Below, one piece after another: positions 45,145 to 54,703 of a DNA stretch of 64,000 nt (position 1 is its first letter; every line of letters starts with the position of its first letter). The DNA is taken from assembly GCA_001804865.1 (NCBI GenBank), contig MHBK01000035.1, positions 1-64,000 of the forward strand, written 5' to 3'. The stretch comes from Lentisphaerae bacterium GWF2_57_35. Its GTDB lineage: Bacteria; Verrucomicrobiota; Kiritimatiellia; CAIQIC01; GWF2-57-35. Below the pieces are notes generated by a model. That model was not told the origin of the DNA. It was given only the letters and a program-made list of their open reading frames with translations, and did no database searches. Both the position numbers and the translations under genes were made by a program.

Positions 45145-48100
45145 ATGAATTTGCTCATCTATTTCAGGAGAGGTCTGTTCTGTTTACTATTCGTTTGCTG
45201 CGCCGTCCCGGGGACCTGGGCCGATTGGGAAGCCATTGCCAACGAGCAACCGGCGACGGAACTCTCGTCCAGGCCGGCGTTGGTGCGCGCACCGTTGCAG
45301 CCCTCGGCTGCCGGCACACTGACCACGACCAACGAAACGGAGGCCACGCCGGAGATCCTCGATCTGGCCCGGGCCCTGGATCACGATCCGCTGCTCATCT
45401 TTAATTACGTGCGTAATCGCATCGATTTTGTGCCGACGTACGGCATCAGGAACGGCGCCCACGGCTGTTTGTTGGCAGGGCGCGGCAACGACTGGGATAA
45501 GGCCGCCCTGCTCTCCTCCCTCTTGCGCGTCTCCGGATATAAAACGCGATTCGTAAAAGCGCCGGTGTTTTACGTGAAGGAGGATTTGGCCAATTGGCTG
45601 GGTGTGGAAACCAATCTCCTGAGCGTCATCGTTCCAACGATGGGCAATCATGCGTTCACGATGACGGATAATTCGTATGTATTCGGACTGGTGCGAATCT
45701 GGGTGGAGGCGGAAATCGCGGGCGTCTTTTATCCTTTCGATCCAAGCTATGTTTCCTATCGGGAGTATTATCCAATTAATCTCGCGGAGGCGATGCGGTA
45801 TGACCCCGCCGAGTTTCTCGACCAGGCCCTGGCCGGGGCTGCCGTCACATCGGACTTCGTACAATATGCCAATGTATCCAATATCAACCGGCAATTGGCG
45901 ACTTATACCACCAACTTAATCGCCTTTATCCGAACGTGGCATCCGGATGCACCCGTGGAGCAACTTATCGAGAACCGTGAAGCCGTTGAAGAAAACGCGG
46001 CCGAATATCCCACCGCCTTGCCCGATGCCTTTTACGTCCATACCGCATCGTTCTATGACGAGTGGGATCATATTCCCGCCTCGAACAACCTGACGATCTA
46101 CATTCAACATGCCGGCCTCGACAAAACCTTCAAGGGCTATGAGCTGGCTGGAAAAAGGCTGTCGCTTAGCTATGACGAGCCGTCCGGCTTTCAGTCCCAA
46201 CTCTGGCTGGACGACGCCGTGGCGGCTTGGGGCCCGGCCACCGCGGAGGGCAGCCGGCATCCCCTGCAAATCACGGTGGATCACGCCTACTACGACGAGG
46301 GCTTCGCGGACAAGACCTATATCATTCAGCTTACCAGCGGCTCTCGCTACACGATCGTACATGACTTTGAATCCATCTCCCCGCGCATCGTGACCGACCA
46401 CCAGCAACAACTGTCCAAAGCCGTCGCGCAAGGCGATTCGGCCTTGAGCGCCGCGGTCTTCACCCGCGCCATGCAAGCCACGGTCGATAACGGCTTGCTC
46501 CAGTCACATCTGGCCTCGCGGCGATTTGCGCGCCTGGCCCATACGTTGACGTTCCTGCACAATTTTATCGGCATCATGGGACAGAACCCCGGCGAAACGG
46601 GCGGCTACTTCGTCGATCTGCCGGGCATCAACGTCAGTACGCTGGCGGTCGATGCGACAGAGAGCGAGTCGGTGTTTAAAGCGCGGTCGTTCTTTGACAG
46701 CGCCTTGGAACACGGGATGCTGGAACAAAGCCAGGGCACGAACCGGCAAGCGCTCTCCACCATCAAGCTCCTGGATCTCAGCAATCGATACGGCGCGCGC
46801 GTTTATCGGGCCGCCAGCAACAACTGGAGCCTCGTGCGTCCGCAATTGATCAACTACTCCGCCGCCCTGCTCGAGGAGATTCAAGACAACATCGACCTGG
46901 GCTACATGTATATCCTGCCTCAGAATGCCGACATCACGCTGAACGACTGGACCGGCATCGGCTATGTGCGTTTCATCCGTCGAGCCGCAGGCAGCATGAC
47001 GCAGTCGATGATCATCTCCGGCGACTACAACGGCGGCTACAATTCGGAACCCGGGCTTCTGGATCCTCTAAACATTTTCAAAAAACTGACAGGCTTCGAC
47101 AACCTCCTGATCGATCCTTACCTGCACCCCACCACCAGCAAGGAGCCTGTCGATTTGGCGACCGGGCAGTATCTTTTTCAGCGGACGGATTTATCGGTCG
47201 GCGACCCGGAACCCCGGGGCTTTCATTTCAAGCGGTATTATCACAGCGGCCTGCAATGGCAGGACGGGCCTTTGGGGTACGGCTGGACGCATAACTACGA
47301 CATTCGCGCCCGTCCGCTCAGTCAACCGGAGCCTTCTCTGGGCGAACGACGGCCTATCGACGCGGCCGCTTATCTTGTTCGCAGTCTCGTCGTTCTGGAT
47401 CTGATGAAAAACGAATCGGACCTGCGGGCGTGGTTCTGCGGCATTCTCACGACGAAGTGGGTCATGGATCAGCTCACGGAAAACGTCGTGCAAGTGCAAA
47501 CGGACAACAAGCTGATGGAATACATCCGGCTGCCCAACGGAACGTACCTTCCTCCGCCGGGTTGCCGCGACAACCTGGAACGAACAAACGGTCTTTACGT
47601 CCAGCGCTCGCTCTATGACCGAGTTCTGGCCTTCAACAGCAACCAGCTCGCCTCGTCGCTGACCGATCCGTGGGGAAACCAAATGCAGTTCGCCTATGAC
47701 GGCAGCAACCGGCTGCAAACCGTACGCGACGCTTATGGGCGCACCCTGTCTTTTACCTGGAATGCCGCCGGCCAAATCGATGCCGTCCGAGACGACGCCT
47801 CGGCGCGCACCACCCGCTATCAATACCTCGACGGCCATCTGGCGTCCTTTTCGGATGCCGAAGACCAGGCCTGGACTTACCGCTATAAACCGGAAAGCCA
47901 CCTGCTCACGGAGATGATCGATCCACTGAACCATGCGTTGGTCAGCAATGTATACAACAACGTCGACAAGGTCGTGGAACAAGTAGACGCCGATGGACAT
48001 CGTTGGAAGATCTTTTCCTGCGCGTCTCAAGGCATCGAAGAAGACCCGCTCGGAGCGCAAAGCATCTATCTGTTCGACCAAAGCGGCCGGCCCAAAGCGG

Positions 48101-51100
48101 CCGTGGACGCCTTGGGAAATATCGCCATTCGCCTGTACGATGCGGAAAACCACATCAAGGCCTTGCTGGACCCAATGGATAACCTGACGATGTTTTTATA
48201 TGACGAGAGAGGAAACAACACCTGCGTCATCGATCCCGATAACCACGCGACGTTCTATGCGTACGACGAGCGCAACCGGGTCGTCGCCGTTACCAACGCC
48301 CTGGGCCATGCCATCCTGTTTCAATACGATGCGAGGCATAGCCTCACGAACATCGTCGATACGCTCGGGCACTCGGCGCCCATGGCGTATTACCCGAATG
48401 GACTGCTCAAGTGCCGCGAAAACGAACGCGGCTTCACGACGCGCTGGGCCTATGACGCCTTCGGCCGCCTGCAAACTCTCACCGATCCCAACGGCAGCAC
48501 GGCCTCGAACGATTGGAACGCCTGCGGCGATTTGATCGCGATCGCCGATCCGGCCGGACAGGTTACCCGGATGACCTACAATAAAAACCGCCAACTGACG
48601 ACGGTCGCCGATCCGTCCGGCTACACCGCGAGCAACCGGTACAATGCCGCCGGCCTGCGCATAGCCGCATCGGACCGAAAAGGAAATACCGCGGCCTACA
48701 CGTACACCCCGTCGTATCGGGTTCAAACCATAACCTTTCCCGACGGCTCCTGCATCTCGAACACGTACAATGCCGCCGGCAAGCTCAGCGCGGTGAAAGA
48801 CGAGAGAGGCCATGTCGCCGCCTACGCCTACGATCCGGCAGGACGGCTGATCGCCTTCACAGATCCTCTCGGCATTACCACGACCAATGCGTATGATGGA
48901 AATGGCCGCTGCATCGCCTTCACCGATGGCACGGGAAACACGTATTCGAATCGATACGATGCGTTGGGCCGCATGGCCGCCATCGTCGATCCCCTTCAAC
49001 AGGTCATGCAGTTCCAATACGACGCGCTGGGAAGCCTAACCGGCCTGGTCGACGAAGCCGGCACGCGGATAGAATACGCCTACGATGCGTTGGGCAGACG
49101 AATTTCCAGCCAGCTTCCCGACGGCTCGCGCGAGCGCATGGAATACGACCCCGCCGGCAACCTGACCGCCTTTGTTAACGCCAATGGGAAGGAACAGTGC
49201 TTGACCTATGATGCTCTGAATCATTTGTCGGCCTACACGAACGCGCTGGGGCAGAGCGCGGCGTATGTTCGCAACCCCATGGGCCTGTTGACCGCCTCGA
49301 CCGACGCGCAAGGCCGGACCCGCCACTTTTTTTACGATGCAAATAACCGGATCAGCCGCATCACCCATTCAGATGGCTCGTCGATTTCTTTCGAATACGA
49401 TGCCAACAGCAACGTCCGGCAAACCCACGACGGAGTGGGCGTCACGGAATACACCTACGACGCGCTGGATCGTCTGATTCAGGCCGTAGATCATCACGGA
49501 TTGTCGATTCGCTATGCCTGGGATTCCTGCGACAACCGCACAAATGTCGTCTATCCGGACGGACGACAGGTCGCCTACACCTACGATGACGCCAATCGTC
49601 CGGAAACGGTAAGGCTGTGGAACAATCAAGTCTTCCGATACGCCTACGATGCGGACGGCAACCTGCGATCGATCGAATTTCCGAACGGCGCCATGGCCGC
49701 TTATCACGTCGACGGCAAGGGGTTTGTGGACCGATTTTCACACGCGGCGCACGGCAGCAACTTCATCTCGCGCGTCATCCAGCGCAATGCCTTGGGCCAT
49801 AAGATGACGGAAGAAGTTCTCGCAGGACTGCTCCCGCAGGCGCCGCCGCTGGAGGAAAAGGTCTACACCATGAATGCCGCCGATCAGCCGGCGCACGCCT
49901 CCGTGCGCAGCTCGCCCACCGTGTGGCAGGACGTTCGGTTCACGCACGATCCGTGCGGCAACCGAAGCGCAGAAATGGCCCCCGCCGCCACCCAGGCCTG
50001 CCAGTGGGATTTCGACAACCGGCTCATTCGATATGCCGACGGCAACCAGACCCGGCAATACGCCTACGACGCCACAGGCCATCGAACCGGATTAAGCGTG
50101 GACGGCGTGATGCGCTATCAGGCGCTTGACCGTCAGGGCGCCTTGCCGAATGTACTGCTGACCGCCGATGCGGCAGGCACGCCCCTGGAATACTTCATTT
50201 GGGGCGCCAATGGCCTTCTGGCCCGAATGGATGCGTCCGGCGCCACGCGCTATGTCCACGCCGATGAGGCCGGGAGCACCCTGGCGCTCACCGACGAAAA
50301 CGGTCGGGTCACCGATGAAATCGCCTATTCCCCCTATGGCGAAATACTGGCGCGCATCGGCGCCACGCCGATGCCGTATCTTTTTGTCGGCGGCTATGGC
50401 GTCTACAGCGAGACGACCAATCTCTATCATATGAAAGCTCGTTACTACGATGCTCACAGCGGACGCTTTCTATCGGCTGACCCCATGAGCTTGCGCGGCG
50501 GCGCCAATGCCTACGCCTATGCGGAGGGCAATCCGTTGGCCTTCATCGATCCGCTGGGCCTGGAGGCCTTCAATCCGATCGGCCAGTTCATCAACGACGG
50601 CATGCAAGCCATCGCAACGGCCGGCGAAGCTTTTGAAAGCGCCGCAAGCATGGCCAAAATGGTTTACGACGCCATTCCCGAAAACTACGGAATAGATGTC
50701 TCGTACAACAAGGTTCTAGAAAAATTTCCTGTCAGCATCACCGTGCTGGACCAAGACATAGAAGCCGGCATCGGCGGCGGCATTTCCGTCCTGCTCACCA
50801 AGAATAGCGTGACTGTAACGCCCGGTCTCGGGATGGTCGCCGGCGAGTCCTGGTTCGTCAGCGGCGGCCAAATCCGCAGCTCAAACAGCAAACCCGGAGG
50901 TTGGGGGCGGACCATCTATGCGCAAAGCGCTATGACGCAAAAAATGCCCGTACCCCTGAGTGACGGATTCGGCAAATTCATCAATCAGAAAGCCAGCTTC
51001 AAAAATCTCGGCGTCAGCATCTCGGACACCATGACGCAGGACGCCAATTTCAACGGACTAAGCTACGGCGTTGGATATGGAACTTCGGCCGGCTTTAAAC

Positions 51101-51288
51101 TCACGTATTCCATCGGAACGTCCAATTGGAAGCAACGCGTGGAGGAAGTCCAGGAGTTGCCGGGTTGGTATGTCGACACGGCAAAAAGCATCGTGAGCGA
51201 CTATGGGAGTAAATTGGACGAATCTCCGGTCCTCGTCGTCACGCCTTACAGTCTTCTTCCCATGCCCACGCAGCCGCTAAAGCGATGA
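45145..51288 (+). CDS. Giant RHS-repeat protein with transglutaminase-like domain and unique C-terminal tip
   Basis: The protein has 2047 residues. GGAAGGAGG precedes ATG 45145, and a signal peptide follows (LLIYFRRGLFCLLFVCCAVP). Residues about 65-205 form a transglutaminase-like domain whose expected catalytic Cys is Asp ('GRGNDWDKAALLSSLLRVSG'), although the His (GNHAF) and Asp (FDPSY) positions remain. A DUF6531-like domain starts near 660 ('EPVDLATGQYLFQRTDLSVG'). Then come dozens of YD repeats, the RHS core near 1730-1808 ('YHMKARYYDAHSGRFLSADP', 'NAYAYAEGNPLAFIDPLGLE') and a unique tip of about 240 residues. RHS shells encapsulate toxic or adhesive tips. The tip here is glycine- and serine-rich and matches no toxin I know. 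No immunity gene follows on this strand. Confidence 0.92.
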   Translation: MNLLIYFRRGLFCLLFVCCAVPGTWADWEAIANEQPATELSSRPALVRAPLQPSAAGTLTTTNETEATPEILDLARALDHDPLLIFNYVRNRIDFVPTYGIRNGAHGCLLAGRGNDWDKAALLSSLLRVSGYKTRFVKAPVFYVKEDLANWLGVETNLLSVIVPTMGNHAFTMTDNSYVFGLVRIWVEAEIAGVFYPFDPSYVSYREYYPINLAEAMRYDPAEFLDQALAGAAVTSDFVQYANVSNINRQLATYTTNLIAFIRTWHPDAPVEQLIENREAVEENAAEYPTALPDAFYVHTASFYDEWDHIPASNNLTIYIQHAGLDKTFKGYELAGKRLSLSYDEPSGFQSQLWLDDAVAAWGPATAEGSRHPLQITVDHAYYDEGFADKTYIIQLTSGSRYTIVHDFESISPRIVTDHQQQLSKAVAQGDSALSAAVFTRAMQATVDNGLLQSHLASRRFARLAHTLTFLHNFIGIMGQNPGETGGYFVDLPGINVSTLAVDATESESVFKARSFFDSALEHGMLEQSQGTNRQALSTIKLLDLSNRYGARVYRAASNNWSLVRPQLINYSAALLEEIQDNIDLGYMYILPQNADITLNDWTGIGYVRFIRRAAGSMTQSMIISGDYNGGYNSEPGLLDPLNIFKKLTGFDNLLIDPYLHPTTSKEPVDLATGQYLFQRTDLSVGDPEPRGFHFKRYYHSGLQWQDGPLGYGWTHNYDIRARPLSQPEPSLGERRPIDAAAYLVRSLVVLDLMKNESDLRAWFCGILTTKWVMDQLTENVVQVQTDNKLMEYIRLPNGTYLPPPGCRDNLERTNGLYVQRSLYDRVLAFNSNQLASSLTDPWGNQMQFAYDGSNRLQTVRDAYGRTLSFTWNAAGQIDAVRDDASARTTRYQYLDGHLASFSDAEDQAWTYRYKPESHLLTEMIDPLNHALVSNVYNNVDKVVEQVDADGHRWKIFSCASQGIEEDPLGAQSIYLFDQSGRPKAAVDALGNIAIRLYDAENHIKALLDPMDNLTMFLYDERGNNTCVIDPDNHATFYAYDERNRVVAVTNALGHAILFQYDARHSLTNIVDTLGHSAPMAYYPNGLLKCRENERGFTTRWAYDAFGRLQTLTDPNGSTASNDWNACGDLIAIADPAGQVTRMTYNKNRQLTTVADPSGYTASNRYNAAGLRIAASDRKGNTAAYTYTPSYRVQTITFPDGSCISNTYNAAGKLSAVKDERGHVAAYAYDPAGRLIAFTDPLGITTTNAYDGNGRCIAFTDGTGNTYSNRYDALGRMAAIVDPLQQVMQFQYDALGSLTGLVDEAGTRIEYAYDALGRRISSQLPDGSRERMEYDPAGNLTAFVNANGKEQCLTYDALNHLSAYTNALGQSAAYVRNPMGLLTASTDAQGRTRHFFYDANNRISRITHSDGSSISFEYDANSNVRQTHDGVGVTEYTYDALDRLIQAVDHHGLSIRYAWDSCDNRTNVVYPDGRQVAYTYDDANRPETVRLWNNQVFRYAYDADGNLRSIEFPNGAMAAYHVDGKGFVDRFSHAAHGSNFISRVIQRNALGHKMTEEVLAGLLPQAPPLEEKVYTMNAADQPAHASVRSSPTVWQDVRFTHDPCGNRSAEMAPAATQACQWDFDNRLIRYADGNQTRQYAYDATGHRTGLSVDGVMRYQALDRQGALPNVLLTADAAGTPLEYFIWGANGLLARMDASGATRYVHADEAGSTLALTDENGRVTDEIAYSPYGEILARIGATPMPYLFVGGYGVYSETTNLYHMKARYYDAHSGRFLSADPMSLRGGANAYAYAEGNPLAFIDPLGLEAFNPIGQFINDGMQAIATAGEAFESAASMAKMVYDAIPENYGIDVSYNKVLEKFPVSITVLDQDIEAGIGGGISVLLTKNSVTVTPGLGMVAGESWFVSGGQIRSSNSKPGGWGRTIYAQSAMTQKMPVPLSDGFGKFINQKASFKNLGVSISDTMTQDANFNGLSYGVGYGTSAGFKLTYSIGTSNWKQRVEEVQELPGWYVDTAKSIVSDYGSKLDESPVLVVTPYSLLPMPTQPLKR

Positions 51289-51293
51289 AATGG

Positions 51294-52484
51294 TCAGGCT
51301 TTTTTAGCGGTCGGCAGAGCCTTGGGGGAGACGGTCGTTACCCGGACTCCGATGGGGGCGGACGCTTTTACCGTCTGGAGTTCCTGGGCGTCAATTGAGG
51401 TGGCATAAGCAACGCTTTCGTCCACCCAATTATCCAGATCGTCCACAATTCTCTTCATGGTTTGGGCCTCTTGCTCCATATGCAGGGCGGAGTCGGAGGT
51501 ATGGGAGGCGTCTTGGATATTCTCCTGCACCACCTGATTCATGCGAGAAGTGCCTTCATTCACTTGCTCGATACCCGTCGCTTGGTTTTGGGATGCGCTG
51601 GCAATGCCCGACACTAATTCCCCGATGTTTTTGATGCGCTCTTCAACTTGCTTGAAAGTACTTTCCGTATTCTCCACCAATTGGGAACCCGATTGAATCA
51701 TGGAGATGTTCGATTCGATCAACTCCTGCGTGTTCTTGGCCGCTTCGGCCGTTCGGCCCGCCAAGCTGCGGACCTCTTCAGCCACTACGGCAAATCCTTT
51801 GCCCGCCTCACCGGCACGGGCGGCTTCCACCGCCGCGTTCAGCGCCAGCAAATTGGTTTGAAAGGCAATTTCATCGATGGTTTTAATGATCTTGGCCGTC
51901 TGACCGCTGGCTTCGCGAATCGTATTCATGGAGCCGCACAGGTTTTGCATGGATTCGCCTGCGTGCGCGATCACGCTAAACGCTTCGTCCATTTGCTTGT
52001 GAGCATGGTCGGCATGATTGGACGTCTCGCGGGTTTGAGTCGCCATCATTTCGGTGGTAGAGCTGGTTTCCGTTAGAAATTCTGCCTGGGTGGTAGTACT
52101 GGTCGCCAGACGCTGGGAAGCGGTGGCCACTCGTACGGCAATCGAATTCACCCGCCCCATGCTGCCGCATAGATCCTGGATGATTTGAATGACCGGCTTG
52201 GCAATGCGTCGGGCGATGACCCACAGCACCAACTGTGCGACTGCAAAGCAGGAGACCGCAATAATCAGTTGCATGTAAATGTTCGCACGCATGGCCTTCT
52301 CATGATCCTGCTGAACAGCGGCAACCGAGGCCGAGGTGGCTACAGCATTTTCCTGTGCCAAGGAAGGCTCTCCGGCCAGCGATTTAATCAATACAATGGA
52401 AAGGATTAAATTAGCGGCCTGCGATGCGAAGAGGCATATCCCTGCCCAAAACATAATACGAGCATGCAATGAACGTAGTCTCAT
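51294..52484 (-). CDS. Methyl-accepting chemotaxis protein
   Basis: The protein has 396 residues from ATG 52484, which has TTTGGAGGA upstream. Two membrane helices (about 10-35 and 70-95) enclose a very small periplasmic part of about 35 residues, so it lacks a classical ligand domain. The cytoplasmic part has the conserved hairpin tip '[44 protein letters not shown]', which contacts CheA and CheW. Glutamine/glutamate pairs in the helices are likely methylation sites. It converges on the RHS gene, with 5 bp between the stops. No che genes are nearby. Confidence 0.95.
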   Translation of the reverse strand: MRLRSLHARIMFWAGICLFASQAANLILSIVLIKSLAGEPSLAQENAVATSASVAAVQQDHEKAMRANIYMQLIIAVSCFAVAQLVLWVIARRIAKPVIQIIQDLCGSMGRVNSIAVRVATASQRLATSTTTQAEFLTETSSTTEMMATQTRETSNHADHAHKQMDEAFSVIAHAGESMQNLCGSMNTIREASGQTAKIIKTIDEIAFQTNLLALNAAVEAARAGEAGKGFAVVAEEVRSLAGRTAEAAKNTQELIESNISMIQSGSQLVENTESTFKQVEERIKNIGELVSGIASASQNQATGIEQVNEGTSRMNQVVQENIQDASHTSDSALHMEQEAQTMKRIVDDLDNWVDESVAYATSIDAQELQTVKASAPIGVRVTTVSPKALPTAKKA

Positions 52485-52779
52485 GAATCCTCCAAACCCT
52501 CTGTAGTTAGACAATAGGTAGTCTTGTGACAGCTTTACGCGGCTAATTCAAGCCCAAACCATTTAAGCCCAAACCGCTTATGCAAGGGAAAATCCGTTTC
52601 TGTAAGATCTGCCGGTTTGAACGCTGACGGCGACTACATCAAAGTGCAAGTCAAGCCACACCGGTCTACAACAAATCGAAGCCATAAATCATCTCTTTCC
52701 CGATATGGATGTTCAGTGAACAAGCTTAGGGTGTGCGTATTCGGACACTTTATAACCCAAGCGAAAGGGGGTGAAGATC

Positions 52780-53067
52780 ATGGAAATGCCAATCATTAAA
52801 TCGTGCGATGTAACGGAGTGCGCCTATAACAGACAGAACCAGTGTCATGCTCTCGCAATCACGGTGGGCGACAGTCGTGCGCCGATGTGCGATACATTTT
52901 GGCGGATGGATGTAAAAGGCGGCGATCCGGCGAAAGTTGGACACGTTGGAGCATGCCATATGAATCAGTGCATGCATAACAAGGACTTGGAATGTCAGGC
53001 CAACGGCGGCATAACCGTCGGGCATAAAGCGGGCGAACCCGACTGCATGACTTTCAAAGCCAGATAG
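52780..53067 (+). CDS. Cysteine-rich protein with two DUF1540-like motifs
   Basis: The protein has 95 residues. Two copies of a short metal-binding-like pattern are visible: 'IKSCDVTECAYNRQNQCHAL...PMCDTF' and 'VGACHMNQCMHNKDLECQAN...PDCMTF', each with four cysteines. This matches DUF1540, a family of unknown function, possibly zinc- or iron-binding. AAAGGGGGTGA lies before ATG 52780, which I chose over the GTG nine bases earlier. It stands alone between the receptor and sialidase genes. Confidence 0.85.
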   Translation: MEMPIIKSCDVTECAYNRQNQCHALAITVGDSRAPMCDTFWRMDVKGGDPAKVGHVGACHMNQCMHNKDLECQANGGITVGHKAGEPDCMTFKAR

Positions 53068-53104
53068 CCCATGCGAAAACATGCGATGGGACAGAACATT
53101 CAAT

Positions 53105-53172
53105 ACGGCCTCGCATGGCTCGGCTCCCCACGGATTGGATTGAGGGAGGAGGGCCGAGCCATGCGAGGCCGT
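53105..53172. terminator. Perfect 20-bp inverted repeat after the DUF1540 gene
   Basis: ACGGCCTCGCATGGCTCGGC (53105-53124) is the exact reverse complement of 53153-53172, around a 28-nt loop. It begins 37 bp after the stop codon. There is no T-run, but the long GC stem could end transcription or protect the mRNA 3' end. An intergenic element is the alternative. Confidence 0.55.
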
Positions 53173-53245
53173 CTCCTTGATTTAAAACTCTCCATGTACG
53201 AATCGCGCCGTTTCTGCTAAACTCCGGGCATCGGAAGGAGACAGG

Positions 53246-54556
53246 ATGAGAAACGGCGGACCGGCAGCGAGTTGGAAAGTGATTCCCCTAGCCCCTGAAC
53301 CTGCGACCGTGATCGACACGAAGGGAACGGATGGGCTGTACCTCAACAGTCCCGCTTTGGAAGTGCTTCCAGGCGGACGCATCGTAACATCCGTCGATCA
53401 GTGCGGAGCCGGCGTCGTCGATCTGCCCGGAAAAAAAGGCAAGAACCCCCATTTCAAGAATTGGCTGCAAGGAAAGGTATTCACCTCCAACGACCAGGGC
53501 AAGACCTGGGATTTCCGACAGAGTTATCCTTTCAGCAATGCCCGCCTGTTTCGGGACGGAAATTCCATTTACCTGCTCGGCGATGCCGGCAGCCTGCAAA
53601 TCAGCAAATCGTCCGACGGCGGGAATTCCTGGACGCCTCCCGAGGATCTGACGGGACGGGATCCGGACGGCGACAGTTATGTGCAAGCCCCAACGGAAGT
53701 CCTTCGCGCTCATGGCAACATTTACATCGTGGCCATGAAGATTACGGACTTCAAACACAAGGGCCATTACGGCAGCACGCACGCGGCCGTGGTCATGCGC
53801 GGTCTGGAAGGCTCCAATCTCCTGAATTCGAAAAAGTGGACCTATCTCGAAACCTCGACCGTTTTTCGCGAGCTGATTCCCCAGGAGGCCCTGAACTACT
53901 TTGGCATTCCCTTCTTTCGCGTGCCCCACCCCGACCGGGGCGAAGCCATTACGCATCGACGCTGGGCGGATCGCATGGGCTGGCACGATGCGCATATCGT
54001 GCAGATCAAGGATCCCAACCACTACTGGTTCGATCCTTCCGGAAAAACGTTCCATATCCTGGCCAGCGCCGCAGCACATCGAAGCAATATCGCCGCATTG
54101 GCCAAGATCAAGGAAGACGCGACCGGGAAAATGAGCCTTAGCCTGGAATCCACGCCCGCAGGCATAAAAACGGCTTTCATTCCCCTACCCGGCGGAAATT
54201 TGAAGTTCCATATCCTTTACGACGAAATATCGAAGCTCTATTGGCTCGTCAGCAATCAAATGCGCGACAGCATGACCCGGGCCGAAAAAATTCCCGCCGA
54301 CCGGCAAGGGCTGCCCTGCGACGAGGACCAAAGGCTCCAGCTTCATTTCTCGAAGAATTTAATCGATTGGTGTTTTGCCGGATTTGTCGATGCCGGCGCC
54401 GCCGCCAAAGATTTTCGCTATGATGGCAGCATGGCCGTTCGGGGCAACGATCTTTGCATCGTCAGCCTGGCCGGCGAAGCGGCGCCCGGCGCCAATCACA
54501 ACGCCACACGTTTGATTTTTTATTCGATTCCGGATTTTAGGGAATTGATTTACTAG
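53246..54556 (+). CDS. Sialidase-fold (BNR/Asp-box) protein, apparently cytoplasmic
   Basis: The protein has 436 residues. It has Asp-boxes that mark a six-bladed sialidase propeller ('SNDQGKTWDF', 'SSDGGNSWTPP') and blade-like repeats ('APTEVLRAHGNIYIVAMKI', 'KLYWLVSNQ', 'SMAVRGNDLCIVSLAGE'). PVC members of this group act on diverse glycans, so sialic acid is not assured. There is no signal peptide, and the upstream frame offers none, which is unusual for a glycan-degrading propeller. No sugar transport or sulfatase genes are adjacent. GGAAGGAGA precedes ATG 53246. Confidence 0.8.
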   Translation: MRNGGPAASWKVIPLAPEPATVIDTKGTDGLYLNSPALEVLPGGRIVTSVDQCGAGVVDLPGKKGKNPHFKNWLQGKVFTSNDQGKTWDFRQSYPFSNARLFRDGNSIYLLGDAGSLQISKSSDGGNSWTPPEDLTGRDPDGDSYVQAPTEVLRAHGNIYIVAMKITDFKHKGHYGSTHAAVVMRGLEGSNLLNSKKWTYLETSTVFRELIPQEALNYFGIPFFRVPHPDRGEAITHRRWADRMGWHDAHIVQIKDPNHYWFDPSGKTFHILASAAAHRSNIAALAKIKEDATGKMSLSLESTPAGIKTAFIPLPGGNLKFHILYDEISKLYWLVSNQMRDSMTRAEKIPADRQGLPCDEDQRLQLHFSKNLIDWCFAGFVDAGAAAKDFRYDGSMAVRGNDLCIVSLAGEAAPGANHNATRLIFYSIPDFRELIY

Positions 54557-54621
54557 ACGCAGGGGCAAGCCCTACCCGTCCCCCAGCCACTGTAATTATG
54601 ATCCAAAAGGTGGCCCGGCTT

Positions 54622-54668
54622 CTCCCTGCCCGCAACGCTTCGCGTAGCGATGCGTTGCGGGCAGGGAG
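54622..54668. terminator. 17-bp-stem hairpin between convergent genes
   Basis: CTCCCTGCCCGCAACGC (54622-54638) pairs perfectly with 54652-54668 around a 13-nt loop. It sits between the convergent sialidase-fold and flavin oxidoreductase genes, so it may terminate both. The 19 bp just before it recur at 7956-7974. Confidence 0.6.
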
Positions 54669-54703
54669 AACGCAGTCCATCTGTTGGAGCCGGAATTACG
54701 CGC

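Noticed and set aside
50580..51288. Known RHS toxin family at the C-terminal tip
   Set aside because: I see no HNH, deaminase, ART or nuclease signature residues in the tip, so I do not call a toxin.
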